The notes: generated by a model not told the origin, from the letters alone. A DNA stretch of 64,000 nucleotides from Ktedonobacter racemifer DSM 44963 (GCF_000178855.1 NZ_ADVG01000002.1:682001-746000); one strand, 5' to 3'. Positions 26,455-35,586 are shown, numbered from the stretch's first letter. Numbers and translations are program-made.

Positions 26455-27426
26455 ATGGCAGCATCACCACAACCCGCGGCGACGCCGGGGCTGGTCACCG
26501 GCGAGAAAAAACCCGCCTCTCCCCGCTTTAAAGGGGCCTCTGAGGGCCGCCGCCGCGACGCCGTCGCCGCTTATCTCTTCCTACTCCCATATCTGTTTGT
26601 CCTGATCGTTTTCTACCTGGTGACCATGCTCTATGGCCTGGGACTCAGCTTCTACAAGGTCGATATTGGCTTTACCATCCCCCGCTTCATCGGCATTCGC
26701 AACTATCAGAATCTCTTCAACCAGCTCTCATACGCTGCCGATAGCGACTTCTGGGTCTCGATGGTCAATGTCTTGAAGTACACAGTGTTCGTGGTGATCG
26801 GGCAGACAATTCTTGGCCTGCTACTGGCGCTTCTGCTCCAGGCTATCGCTCCCCGCCTGCGTGGCCTCTTCCGCAGTGTCTTCTATCTTCCCGCTGTGAC
26901 CTCATCAGTGGCGGTCTCACTGATGTTCCTCTGGTTCTATAATCCCCAAGGGCTGATCAATTACATGCTCTCACTTCTAAGGTTGCCAGGCCCCCACTGG
27001 CTCGAAGACCCCAACTTCGCGCTCCCGGCCATTATGATGCTCAATATCTGGACGACTTCGGCCACCTTTATGCTCTACTTCCTGGCAGCGATCCAGGATC
27101 TCCCCCTGGAGCTCTACGAGGCCGCGCGCGTCGATGGCGCCAATCGCTGGCATCTCTTCCTCAATCTGACAATACCTTTGCTACGCCCAACCATCTTCCT
27201 GGTCGTGGCCCTTGGCACCATCAGCAGTTTCCAGCTCTTCGACCAGGTCAAGTTTATGACCGAGGGCGGGCCACTCAATTCGACCCTGACGCCGGTACTT
27301 GAGATTTATAACGCGGCCTTTAAAGATAATAACTTTGGCCTCGCGGCGTCCATGTCTGTGCTGCTCTTCGTTGTCATCTTCATTGTGACCATCGTTCAGC
27401 GCCGCCTGATCGATGTCAATAACTAG
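26455..27426 (+). CDS. Sugar ABC transporter permease, MalF/UgpA type
   Basis: This protein of about 323 residues has a Pro/Ala-rich cytoplasmic N-terminus, six TM helices and the EAA loop LELYEAARVDGANRWHLFLNLTI. AAGGAG sits 6 bases before ATG 26455, so the slightly longer in-frame start at 26434 is rejected. It is followed 33 bp later by its MalG-type partner. Confidence 0.88.
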   Translation: MAASPQPAATPGLVTGEKKPASPRFKGASEGRRRDAVAAYLFLLPYLFVLIVFYLVTMLYGLGLSFYKVDIGFTIPRFIGIRNYQNLFNQLSYAADSDFWVSMVNVLKYTVFVVIGQTILGLLLALLLQAIAPRLRGLFRSVFYLPAVTSSVAVSLMFLWFYNPQGLINYMLSLLRLPGPHWLEDPNFALPAIMMLNIWTTSATFMLYFLAAIQDLPLELYEAARVDGANRWHLFLNLTIPLLRPTIFLVVALGTISSFQLFDQVKFMTEGGPLNSTLTPVLEIYNAAFKDNNFGLAASMSVLLFVVIFIVTIVQRRLIDVNN

Positions 27427-27459
27427 GCAAAATCACCGGTTGGAAGAAGGAGAATTGCT

Positions 27460-28347
27460 ATGGCCCAGGCCCAAACAATCAATAAACCATTAGATATCAG
27501 CCAGCAAGAGAGCGAGAAGCCGCGCAGGCCATTTCGCTGGTACAATGTCTTTCTCTATGCGATGCTTCTCGTGTTTACGATTACATCGCTCGGTCCCTTC
27601 ATTTTTACCTTCCTGTCGTCCTTCAAGACCTTCTCGCATATTCTGGATTACCCTCCAACGCTGCTGCCTAACCCGGTGACCTACGATAACTTCGCCCGCC
27701 TGATCAGCGATCCCGACTTCTTACGCTGGATCCTCAATTCGGGCATTTACGCGGTGAGCGTGGCCGCGCTAGATGTGCTCTTCTCGGCTATGGCTGGTTA
27801 TGCCCTCTCGCGTATCAAGTTCCGTGGGCGCGAGGTCATCTTTCTGGCGACGCTGGCCGTGATGATGATTCCCGCCCCAATCACGATTATCCCCAAGTTT
27901 TTGATCATGAACAGCGTACATCTCGTAAATACCTACTTCGCGCTGATCCTCCCTGTTATGGCTCAGCCCTTCGCGGTCTTTCTGATGGTTCAGTTTATGA
28001 AGAGCCTGCCACGCGAGCTAGAGGAATCGGCCATGCTAGATGGTGCATCGCGCTGGACCATCTTTACACAGGTCATCCTGCCTCTTGTGAAGCCCGCGCT
28101 GATCGCGGTCGCTATCATCAGCTTCCAGGGCGCCTGGAACGATTTCCTCTGGCCCCTGCTTGTTCTCAATAGCCGCAATATGTATACCCTACCTCTGGGC
28201 ATGTTCTTCTATAAGAGTGCCTACTATACCGAGTACAACCTGCTTATCGCAGGCTCGATGTTTAATACCATCCCCATGTTCATCCTCTTCTTTATCTTCC
28301 AGCGCTACTTCATCGAAGGCGCCACCAGTGCCGCCGTCAAAGGGTAA
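27460..28347 (+). CDS. Sugar ABC transporter permease, MalG/UgpE type
   Basis: This 295-residue protein has six TM helices and the EAA loop ELEESAMLDGASRWTIFTQVI. It ends in YFIEGATSAAVKG, the usual MalG-type tail. A clear GAAGGAG precedes ATG 27460. It is the last gene of the operon and is closed by a strong hairpin shared with a convergent binding-protein gene. Confidence 0.88.
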   Translation: MAQAQTINKPLDISQQESEKPRRPFRWYNVFLYAMLLVFTITSLGPFIFTFLSSFKTFSHILDYPPTLLPNPVTYDNFARLISDPDFLRWILNSGIYAVSVAALDVLFSAMAGYALSRIKFRGREVIFLATLAVMMIPAPITIIPKFLIMNSVHLVNTYFALILPVMAQPFAVFLMVQFMKSLPRELEESAMLDGASRWTIFTQVILPLVKPALIAVAIISFQGAWNDFLWPLLVLNSRNMYTLPLGMFFYKSAYYTEYNLLIAGSMFNTIPMFILFFIFQRYFIEGATSAAVKG

Positions 28348-28400
28348 GAAAGTATGAAAGGCCTGTTGCACATTTTGCGCAACAGGCCTTTCATACTTTC
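28348..28400. terminator. Bidirectional hairpin between permease and orphan SBP genes
   Basis: A 22-bp perfect stem (28348-28369 with 28379-28400) with a 9-base loop lies directly after the permease stop and before the convergent gene's 3' end at 28408. Confidence 0.7.
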
Positions 28401-28407
28401 ACCTGAT

Positions 28408-29796
28408 TTATGGGCTTAAAATCTGGTTGACCTGCATTGCCGCCCGGTCCAGAGCTGCTTGAGAACTGGTCTGGCTAAAGAGGACGCTTTGAATGGCCAG
28501 GTTGAGTCGGTCGTGAATATACTGGTCATACTTACCAAAGTTATCCAGGTAGCCGTAGTTGGCGCCTTCAAACAAGACGTTAATCTTAGGGTGTGCCTGA
28601 AGGTACGCATTTATATTCATGTTCTTCAATGTTGGCAGCGCGAAACCAGCCTGGAGTTGGCTTCGCTGTACATCCTGCCCGGTCATGTAGTGAATCAATT
28701 CCCAGGAGGCTTCTGGATGCTTGCTCTGGGCGGATGCGGCCCAGGCATTGGTGTAAATCAAGTTGGCCTGCTTACCACCTGGACCTTTGGGAAGAGGCGC
28801 GATGCCGTAGTCGGTCTGAGGATAGTTCTGCTGCATATAGGTCACAAGCCAGCCGCCCTCAATAACCATAGCCGAGTGTCCCATGCCAAAGGCGTCAAAC
28901 TCTTCCTGGGCCGTCGCCGGCACAAGCGCGGTTGACAGCGTAGAAGAGGCATCCTGGCGCATAAAGCTGGTGTAGTAATCCATCGCCTCAACCCCGGCCT
29001 TGCTATTAAAGGTGGTGCGGGTTCCGTCGGGGCTAAGCACCGATCCACCGTTCGCGAGGAGAAAGGCCAGCCAGCGCGAGGAGTCAAGCTGGAGCGTCAG
29101 GCCATAAGTCTGCGCTCGTCCCTGGGCATCTACGCTTGTTAGCTTCTGAGCAGTCGTACGCAGATCCTGCCATGTCCAATTCGGACCTGGCTCAGGGAGA
29201 TGGGCTGCCGCGAAGAGGCGCTTATTGTAGAACACGCCAAGCGCGTTCCAATCCTTGGGCAAACCATAGACCTGCCCACCCTTACAACTAAATGAGCTAA
29301 TTAATCCTGGATAAAAATCAGTGGCGGCAACCTTGTCGCGCGCCATGTAGGGGGAGAGATTGAGCAGAACACCCTGACCAATATAAATATTGGCCATACG
29401 CGGCTGCAAATAAAAGACATCTGGCATCTGGCCGCGCTTGAGGTCAGCTTGAAGAGCACTACTATAGTCTCCGCGAATAAGCTCTTTCTTGATGAGGATA
29501 TTCTGGTGTAGGCGCTGAAATTGCTGTAAGTTGGCTTCCACTAGCGCGTCCTCAACTGGCGAAGACGACCAGTAGGCCACAGTCAAGGTGACCTTTCCTT
29601 GCTCTGGGGGGGCTACTCGGATGTTTGTCTGTTGCGGGCACTCCATAAAGGGGTCACCACTCCTCAAGGAGTATTGACCACTCTCTCTGCCGCCCCCCTG
29701 GGAACCTTGATTCCCGCTTCCTCCCGTGTTACTACTGGTACATGCCAGCATCATTACCATCATGCACAGGAGCAAAGGAGTAACCACGCGTCTCAT
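28408..29796 (-). CDS. Orphan sugar-binding lipoprotein, paralogue of the 24964 gene
   Basis: This 462-residue family-1 solute-binding protein starts at ATG 29796 with GGAGG 6 bases upstream. The signal peptide ends in the lipobox MLAC. It shares long blocks with the binding protein at 24964-26334: YWSSSPVEDALV against WSSSPAEDALV, GGQVYGLPKDW in both, HPEASWELI in both, and the same Cys-containing FSCKGGQ segment. It faces the transporter operon from the opposite strand and has no permease of its own. It may therefore deliver a related ligand to the neighbouring permeases; that is inference. Confidence 0.85.
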   Translation of the reverse strand: MRRVVTPLLLCMMVMMLACTSSNTGGSGNQGSQGGGRESGQYSLRSGDPFMECPQQTNIRVAPPEQGKVTLTVAYWSSSPVEDALVEANLQQFQRLHQNILIKKELIRGDYSSALQADLKRGQMPDVFYLQPRMANIYIGQGVLLNLSPYMARDKVAATDFYPGLISSFSCKGGQVYGLPKDWNALGVFYNKRLFAAAHLPEPGPNWTWQDLRTTAQKLTSVDAQGRAQTYGLTLQLDSSRWLAFLLANGGSVLSPDGTRTTFNSKAGVEAMDYYTSFMRQDASSTLSTALVPATAQEEFDAFGMGHSAMVIEGGWLVTYMQQNYPQTDYGIAPLPKGPGGKQANLIYTNAWAASAQSKHPEASWELIHYMTGQDVQRSQLQAGFALPTLKNMNINAYLQAHPKINVLFEGANYGYLDNFGKYDQYIHDRLNLAIQSVLFSQTSSQAALDRAAMQVNQILSP

Positions 29797-29943
29797 ACTG
29801 TACCTCCGCCAGTGCCACACGGCCAATAAAGTTCCTCGCCTCATCGCGACCTGGGCTATTGAGACACACTACATTCGCCACGACCAATCTATACAGCATC
29901 ATATGCAACCCACATCCTCCTGTCAATAGGAGCAATACAGGGT

Positions 29944-30122
29944 AACAGGGCTTTCCAATTCTCGTGAGGATGAAAGTGATGCTCTTTCTCACGAGCGCCC
30001 TCGCGCCTGCGGCGCTCGAGGTAAGGGGGTGTGGATGGAAAACGGCAAAGCCGTTTTCCATCCACACCCCCTTACCCCGAGGCGAGCGTAGCGAGCCGAG
30101 GCAAGAACTGGAAAACCCTGTT
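29944..30122. repeat. Nested 179-bp inverted-repeat element
   Basis: Outer arms 29944-29962 and 30104-30122 match over 19 bp with two mismatches. Inside is a perfect 27-bp stem (30020-30046 with 30050-30076) with an AAA loop, plus a small GC-rich stem at 29992-30018. It lies in the gap between the divergent-end SBP gene and the HEAT-WD40 gene and contains no ORF. The structure resembles a MITE or a complex terminator. Confidence 0.6.
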
Positions 30123-30136
30123 GGGTAAGATTCAGC

Positions 30137-32194
30137 TCAATTTTTGACGCCCCACACAAACAGCGTGCCATTCTCGTCAACGGAGGCGACCTGCGCGCCA
30201 TCGGGGGCCCAGGCTACGTCTGTGACAATGTGTTTATGCTGCTCAAATGAGCCATCCGCGCATCCCGAGGGATCACATATTTGAATACTACCATCGCTGC
30301 TCGCCGTGGCAAAACGGAGCAAATTTAAGCTCTGTAAAGGGGACCAGGCGCTAACAACCGAGGCTTTGCCATTCACCAGCACAATGCCATCGGCAGCAAA
30401 TTGCTTCAACAACCACCGTTTAGCCCCATCCTGGCCGTTTGTCCCGATAAGATACATACTATCAGGCGACCAGGCCAGCGAATCGAGGGCGTAGGTAGGA
30501 TAGGCTGGCCCAACGGGAAGCAATATACCATGCCCCACGATCTCCAGCGTGTTACCGTTGTTTACCATCTCAGGCGTACTACTGGCAATGGCCAGCATAG
30601 CGGCATCATCCGAAAAGGCAAGGGCGGTCACACGGAGATTGAGCGTGGGATAGGTTGTAAAGGGCGTACGATTATTCCAGTGCCAGAGCTGTACTCTTCC
30701 CCGGGCGCCTGTCACGCTATCCGTGCTGTTCAGTGCAAGTGCGATAGTATTGCCATCGCGTGAAAGCGTGGCGACGGAATACCGGTTTGCCTCTCCTGGC
30801 AGTGTATAGTTACTTTGCGTATCGCTTCCCTGGTAATTCACAAAGATACGCGTCACGACAAGCTGTTGATTCAGGTTAAGGTCAACGATAGTAAGGCCAT
30901 CCTGGCTCCACTGCATGGCAAGCACAGATCCAAAGACGCCAAAGCTCTTATCGCATACCTGGTGCGCAACATCACAGACCTGGATATAGCCTGCCTCGTC
31001 TGCGAAGGCGAGCAGGTGCTGCCCATGGCGCGCACCTCGATACGCGGTCGGCGCCCAGGACACCTTTTCAATACTGCGCGCATTGACATAGCTAAAGTAG
31101 GTCTCAGTACGCCCCACGCCGGCGGCGGGGGGATGCGTCCACGAGCGTAGTGATAGCCAGCCCCCAATGATGAAGAGCAAGAGGGCAACCGCGAGCAAAC
31201 GCCCACCCCACTGTTGCCAGGGTGCCACCCAGTGTGGCGCACGCTCCCGGTATTTCGCGCGGGCTCGCCCACCACGTCTCTCCGCACCTGTTGTCCACTC
31301 TGGACGTGACACTTGCTCCTGTGGCACATCCTCAGCCACCTGTTCAGCTTCCACGACACTAGTAGAGAGACCTTCACTATTGTCCGACTGCGCGCTAGGT
31401 GTCCCGGTCTGTTCAAACGATAAGGCAGGCTCAGTAAGCGGGAGCAATAGCGAATCGGTATTCGTGGATGAGACGGAGGGCGTTTGTGCCATATGCCGCT
31501 TGGGCGCTCCATCTTCCAACCCGCGCTCATGATCTGCCTGATCCAGTTGCGCGCGCACAAAAGGCTCCAGGGAAACCTGTTCGTTTAATTCGCCCAGGGC
31601 ATGGATAGCGGCTTCACGTACAAGATCGGACTCATCGGTAAGCCCTTCGACCAGGATATTTACTGGCGCGCGCTCCCCCATTTGTCCCAGGGACCAGATC
31701 ACAGCCGCGCGTACTGTGGGATCAGTATCGTGCCATGATTTACCCAGAAGATCGAGAGGGGCACGCTGGCCTTGCTTGCCCAGGGCGCGGGCCGCTTCCG
31801 CTCGGACCTGCCACTGCTCATCGCGCAAAGCTTCAGCCAGGATAGACAACGATGCCCGCTCTCCTCTACTACCCAACGCGCGCACAGCCGCCGCGCGCAC
31901 GGCCTCGTGCTCATCATGTAAGGCCGCTAGTAGTACCTCTGGCGCGATATCTTCCTGCCTGCGCGCCAGTTCTCGCAAGGCCATTACCTTTTGCTGCCAG
32001 TTCTCCTGCTGAAGGGCTGCGCGTAGCTGGTCATGCGAGAGGGCGCGCGCCTGGTGACGCACCTTCCCCAGACCCAGGTGCGCGAGCACTGGTGGCTCAG
32101 ATGAGGCAGAAATGCCACCCGGAGGTGTCGCTGGGACGGATGAAGGCTCCTGCTCGCCACGATTTAGTTGTGATCGGTAGGCATCAAACTCCAT
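30137..32194 (-). CDS. HEAT repeat - transmembrane - WD40 protein linked to an ECF sigma factor
   Basis: This 685-residue membrane protein has five HEAT/PBS-lyase-type helical repeats (about residues 55-215, e.g. VRAAAVRALGSRGE and VRAEAARALGKQGQ). An acidic Ser/Glu-rich linker follows (215-300), then one TM helix (332-349, LLAVALLLFIIGGWL). The C-terminal region has WD40-like blades (about 365-685, e.g. ISW/VAWAPDG-type strands and the terminal LFVWGVKN). The start codon lies inside the 3' end of the sigma gene (31-bp overlap), so the two are co-expressed. This is the position normally held by an anti-sigma factor. HEAT repeats as a sigma-binding domain would be unusual, so that role is inference. 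Confidence 0.8.
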   Translation of the reverse strand: MEFDAYRSQLNRGEQEPSSVPATPPGGISASSEPPVLAHLGLGKVRHQARALSHDQLRAALQQENWQQKVMALRELARRQEDIAPEVLLAALHDEHEAVRAAAVRALGSRGERASLSILAEALRDEQWQVRAEAARALGKQGQRAPLDLLGKSWHDTDPTVRAAVIWSLGQMGERAPVNILVEGLTDESDLVREAAIHALGELNEQVSLEPFVRAQLDQADHERGLEDGAPKRHMAQTPSVSSTNTDSLLLPLTEPALSFEQTGTPSAQSDNSEGLSTSVVEAEQVAEDVPQEQVSRPEWTTGAERRGGRARAKYRERAPHWVAPWQQWGGRLLAVALLLFIIGGWLSLRSWTHPPAAGVGRTETYFSYVNARSIEKVSWAPTAYRGARHGQHLLAFADEAGYIQVCDVAHQVCDKSFGVFGSVLAMQWSQDGLTIVDLNLNQQLVVTRIFVNYQGSDTQSNYTLPGEANRYSVATLSRDGNTIALALNSTDSVTGARGRVQLWHWNNRTPFTTYPTLNLRVTALAFSDDAAMLAIASSTPEMVNNGNTLEIVGHGILLPVGPAYPTYALDSLAWSPDSMYLIGTNGQDGAKRWLLKQFAADGIVLVNGKASVVSAWSPLQSLNLLRFATASSDGSIQICDPSGCADGSFEQHKHIVTDVAWAPDGAQVASVDENGTLFVWGVKN

Positions 32195-32847
32195 TGGCTT
32201 GCTTTCTTTGGTTTCCCCTCATTTTTGCTCTTCGTGACTTTTTTCACCGGTTCGGCTGAACCTGTAGGGATACCGGGGCGCACCTCTTCAAAGGTCTTGC
32301 GCAAGAGCTTAACGCCCCTATGCACATACACCTTCACCGTCCCCAGGGGCTGCTCAAGCACATCCGAGATCTCCTGGTACGTCAAGTCCTCAAAAAAATA
32401 CAGACTCACCACGTCGCGATAATGCGCCGGCAAGAGCGCGACCAGTAGCTCCAGTTCCTGCCTACTCTCAGCCAGTTCAAAGGCTCGCTCCGGCTGTGCA
32501 TTATGCTCATCCTCGCGCTCAAGGTGTGGGCTCTCATCTGAAGTATCGAGATAAATGGATGGGGGCGCTTTCACACGCCCGGTATAGTTGCAATAGACAT
32601 TCCAGGTAATCTTATAGAGCCAGGCACGCGCTTTTAGCGTCTGTATACGCTCTGGAGAATAAGTCTCTAGAGCCATATAGGCGCGCAAAAAGGCCTCCTG
32701 TACGATATCTTCCGCATCTTGCATGCTCCCTACCCGCCGGCACACGAAGGCACAGAGCTGGTGCCAGTAGAGCACAACCAGTTCTTCATAGTACCGTTCG
32801 ACGTCATCGGCGAATAGAGCCAGCAAATTTTCTCCTGCCGGTTTCAT
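32164..32847 (-). CDS. ECF-type RNA polymerase sigma factor
   Basis: This 227-residue protein has sigma region 2 at about residues 20-90 (AEDIVQEAFLRAYMALETY, RAWLYKITWNVYCN) and region 4 at about 130-185 (LPAHYRDVVSLYFFEDLTYQEISDVLEQPLGTVKV, helix-turn-helix). A Lys-rich tail of about 35 residues follows. Regions 1 and 3 are absent, as in ECF factors. It overlaps the following HEAT-WD40 gene by 31 bp. The upstream sequence may hold an autoregulated promoter, but I could not identify it. Confidence 0.88.
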   Translation of the reverse strand: MKPAGENLLALFADDVERYYEELVVLYWHQLCAFVCRRVGSMQDAEDIVQEAFLRAYMALETYSPERIQTLKARAWLYKITWNVYCNYTGRVKAPPSIYLDTSDESPHLEREDEHNAQPERAFELAESRQELELLVALLPAHYRDVVSLYFFEDLTYQEISDVLEQPLGTVKVYVHRGVKLLRKTFEEVRPGIPTGSAEPVKKVTKSKNEGKPKKASQWSLMPTDHN

Positions 32848-33009
32848 AGCTCTTTTTAACCATGCTCTTTATATTTTTCTCTACCAACTACAACACAAGC
32901 ATTCAGCCAATGGTTACAATTAGCACCATCAATCCGGCATGTCTCCTCAAAAAGGGCATGTCTTCTTTACGTATGATAGCACAACAAGAGGGGATGAGAG
33001 CGAGTCCAG

Positions 33010-33200
33010 GTATATGTGCGAATGAAAGCTACTGAAGCTCCCCGCGCTAAAGCGCTGGGGGTTCCAGGGATTCGTTCCACGCTTCCAGTCCTTCCCACTG
33101 ATGCGGGAAAGCTGGCTCTTGTGGTGGTTCCCCTGGACTTTTGGGCAGACGCGCTCCGGCTCTGGGGATGCCAAAGCTTCGGGGCAAGGACTGCCCCTCT
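33010..33200 (-). ncRNA. Candidate TnpB omega-RNA (3' end of tnpB and right element end)
   Basis: TnpB guide RNAs are known to overlap the 3' end of tnpB and end at the element boundary. Here the tnpB stop codon lies in the loop of a GC hairpin (33040-33060, CCCC-GCGCT paired with AGCGC-GGGG, one bulged base). On the minus strand it is followed by AGCTTCAGTAG. That hairpin-plus-tail is the usual 3' scaffold layout; the guide would start at about 33030 and run to lower coordinates. The 5' limit is arbitrary. Confidence 0.45.
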
Positions 33201-34684
33201 CTCGCGCGTTGTGCTAGACGCTCGTGTGCTGCCCGCAGGCGCGCTTCCGCACCCTCCCAATACGCTTGGTACCGGGCACACGAGGGAGTGGGTTCTGCTG
33301 GATCGAGATAGGCGGCCAGGAAGGCCGAATACAGGTCGCGTTGCACCGGTCCTACGCCGCATTCGCAGTGATGCCAGCGCTGAGAAAGCGGCTTCTTGAC
33401 CCGTCTGCCACAGCCGTGGCACCATTGGCTCAGCGCCGTCGTGCGTGTGGGAACCTCGACCAGGGTGCCGCCCGTGCTTGCAACGGTGCGTCTCAGGAGT
33501 TCCACAAACATCCCTGGTGCTCGCAGTCCCACGCTCTTGCCGAAACGTTTCTGCCATGCCTTGTAGGAGACCTTTTCGAGGATGATGGTCCTGCCCAGCG
33601 CGACCACCTCGTGCACCTTGCGGCCGTGCAGGCTCTTGCGGTGCGCCGCCAGCTTGCGCTCTTTGGTCGCCTTGCGCCGCCGGGTCGCCTGGTAGCGCTT
33701 GCTGTTCTTCCAGGGCAGACGCTTCTTCCCCTGTTTCTTGACGCGCCCCTTCTCGTCGTAGTGCTCCGGATTGCCCGCTCGCCGCTGCCGATCCATCTGC
33801 CGCTGCAAACGGCAAATGGCACAGGCCTCAGGAGCCAGTTCCGCGCAGAACACCTGCAAGCTCGCCTCCCCTTGCTGGGGAACGAGCGCCAGGGTCGAGG
33901 GTCCCAGGTCAGCCCCAACGATGCCCTGGCCAATCGTGTGCTTGGGTTTGTGGTGGGGCTTGCCCTCCAGGGCCAACTGCACGACGTAGTGAGAGCCCTG
34001 TGCATCGGCTCCGGCCGCTCTGGGGCTGCTGGCGGGACGTTGGATGAGGCGGGCGTACTTGATGCGGTGCCTCAAGCCATGGGTCACCACCTCATCCTTC
34101 CAATTGATGAGGGCGGGCATCTGGTCTCCGTTCCAGAGCAGATAGCCGGCGTTGCCTTCAGAGGCGGGCTGCAGGACAAAGCGGAGACTGGTATCGTTGC
34201 GCTTATTCTCGATGCTGGAGAGGCCACGTCCTCGGCTCTTGAAACGCACCCGTTTCCCCTTGCCCAGACAGACGCGGTTGAGAGCACGGTAGGCGCGAGT
34301 GGCCAGGGTTTGGGCGAGCACGGCCTCGATGTGCGCGGCAATCCAGCCCACGCGCAGCCCCTTGACGGCTTCATGCAGCGCGGCTTCGGAGAAGCCATGC
34401 GCCTTGCGCAAGGCGGAGAAGGTTGCCGCTCGTTCCGCTTTGTGGGTGCGAGGAAGGGCGCGGGCCTCTTGCCAGGCGGGGTCAGACCGCATGCGGCGCA
34501 GGCGCTGTTGTCCTTGGGAGAGGATGGCGTTGTAGAGCTGACGAGCGGCTTCCAGATGAGCGCGCAGGCGGGCGGCTTGCCCTGCATCGACGGCCAGGGG
34601 CAGTTCCAGCAGAAAGGTGGGGGTCGCAGGTCGCTTCTCCTGCTGTTCCTTCTGTTTGCGTTGTCCCTGACACTTCTTCGGCAT
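33047..34684 (-). CDS. tnpB: Stand-alone RNA-guided nuclease TnpB (IS200/IS605 OrfB family)
   Basis: This 545-residue protein starts at ATG 34684, with GAAGGGG upstream; an in-frame extension to 34885 is not supported. The RuvC residues are all present: D259 in GADLGPS, E370 in LEKVSYK and D450 in QRDLYSAF. The zinc finger C422/C425...C440/C442 also looks intact, so the nuclease is probably active. A basic N-terminal region and a long Arg/Lys-rich insert at about 310-360 are visible. No TnpA tyrosine transposase is nearby, so it is immobile or depends on TnpA elsewhere. It separates the sigma/HEAT-WD40 pair from the HdeD gene. Confidence 0.9.
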   Translation of the reverse strand: MPKKCQGQRKQKEQQEKRPATPTFLLELPLAVDAGQAARLRAHLEAARQLYNAILSQGQQRLRRMRSDPAWQEARALPRTHKAERAATFSALRKAHGFSEAALHEAVKGLRVGWIAAHIEAVLAQTLATRAYRALNRVCLGKGKRVRFKSRGRGLSSIENKRNDTSLRFVLQPASEGNAGYLLWNGDQMPALINWKDEVVTHGLRHRIKYARLIQRPASSPRAAGADAQGSHYVVQLALEGKPHHKPKHTIGQGIVGADLGPSTLALVPQQGEASLQVFCAELAPEACAICRLQRQMDRQRRAGNPEHYDEKGRVKKQGKKRLPWKNSKRYQATRRRKATKERKLAAHRKSLHGRKVHEVVALGRTIILEKVSYKAWQKRFGKSVGLRAPGMFVELLRRTVASTGGTLVEVPTRTTALSQWCHGCGRRVKKPLSQRWHHCECGVGPVQRDLYSAFLAAYLDPAEPTPSCARYQAYWEGAEARLRAAHERLAQRAREGQSLPRSFGIPRAGARLPKSPGEPPQEPAFPHQWEGLEAWNESLEPPAL

Positions 34685-35004
34685 TGTGGCCCCTTCTTCG
34701 AACATACACGTGATCTCGATCCACTGACGTCTATTGTACCAGAGGAACGGGAAGAACGCTAGTTCTAGGTATCTGACCCTGCTCTCTTTCCTCTCATCCA
34801 GCAGAGGCGGCGATTCATCCCCGGCATCAATGACTGGGGCTTTCTCGCCGCGTTCTCTGTAAAATGAATTCACAAAAGAATTCAATGCTTCAGTCGTGCT
34901 TTCACCTATGCGTCATGCTAGTAGAAGAGGCCCTCCTTTTTGGTTCAGGGCTGTCTCGCTTCAAGCACTAAATGCAGTATTATACGTAGTGAGGAGGAAC
35001 ACAC
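34685..35004 (+). other. Gap between tnpB and hdeD-like gene
   Basis: This 320-bp gap should contain the left end of the tnpB element and the promoter of the HdeD-like gene. A TATTATAC box lies at 34977-34984, about 20 bp before the start, so near it that it may not be a -10. No hairpin clearly marking a left element end was seen. Confidence 0.3.
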
Positions 35005-35586
35005 ATGCAACGAACAGACGACTTCTACCAGGGCGCGTATGGCACGACGGGGTCCACCTGGCTTATGGCCATACGTGGTGTCGTCGCTATCATCTTTGGC
35101 ATTGCCGCACTCTTATGGCCGGGTCGGACGCTGCTAATCCTGGTCTACCTGTTCGCGGCTTTCGCAATAGTTGATGGCATTCTTGCCGCCGTTGCCTCGG
35201 TGCAGCTGCGCCACCTGACAAACTACTGGTGGATCATTCTGCTGGAGGGCATCTTTGGCATCATCATTGGTATCGCCGCCTTTGCCTTGCCCGGCGTGAC
35301 CGCGCTGGCACTCCTGTTCCTGGTCGCGACCTGGGCCATTCTCACAGGCATTCTGGAGCTTGTGAGCGCTTTTTCGGGACGCGCACCAGTCAGGCGCGAA
35401 TGGGCAATGGGTATCGCGGGCGTGCTCTCCATCGTGCTGGGTATCTTGCTTATTGCCCAGCCACGAGCTGGACTCCTCACGCTCGTCTGGCTCATCGGCA
35501 TCTACGCCATTGCGTGGGGCTTTACCCTGTTCGTGCGTGCGTTTCAACATCGCGAGCTTCATCCTCGTATGCCTGGCACCGTCTAG
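35005..35586 (+). CDS. HdeD-like membrane protein (DUF308)
   Basis: This 193-residue protein has six short TM helices arranged as three repeated hairpins, each with a pattern like GIAALLWPG, GIAAFALPGVTALALL and GILLIAQPRAGLLTLVWLIG, typical of DUF308/HdeD. E. coli HdeD is linked to acid resistance; the function here is unknown. AGGAGG lies 8 bases before ATG 35005. The coding end overlaps its terminator hairpin. Confidence 0.85.
   Translation: MQRTDDFYQGAYGTTGSTWLMAIRGVVAIIFGIAALLWPGRTLLILVYLFAAFAIVDGILAAVASVQLRHLTNYWWIILLEGIFGIIIGIAAFALPGVTALALLFLVATWAILTGILELVSAFSGRAPVRREWAMGIAGVLSIVLGILLIAQPRAGLLTLVWLIGIYAIAWGFTLFVRAFQHRELHPRMPGTV

Noticed and set aside
33224..34762. Long plus-strand frame opposite tnpB
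   Set aside because: It is the antisense of tnpB, has no recognisable domain, and results from the high GC content and codon bias of the real gene.
34685..34885. 67-residue N-terminal extension of TnpB
   Set aside because: No family similarity; ATG 34684 has a strong ribosome site.
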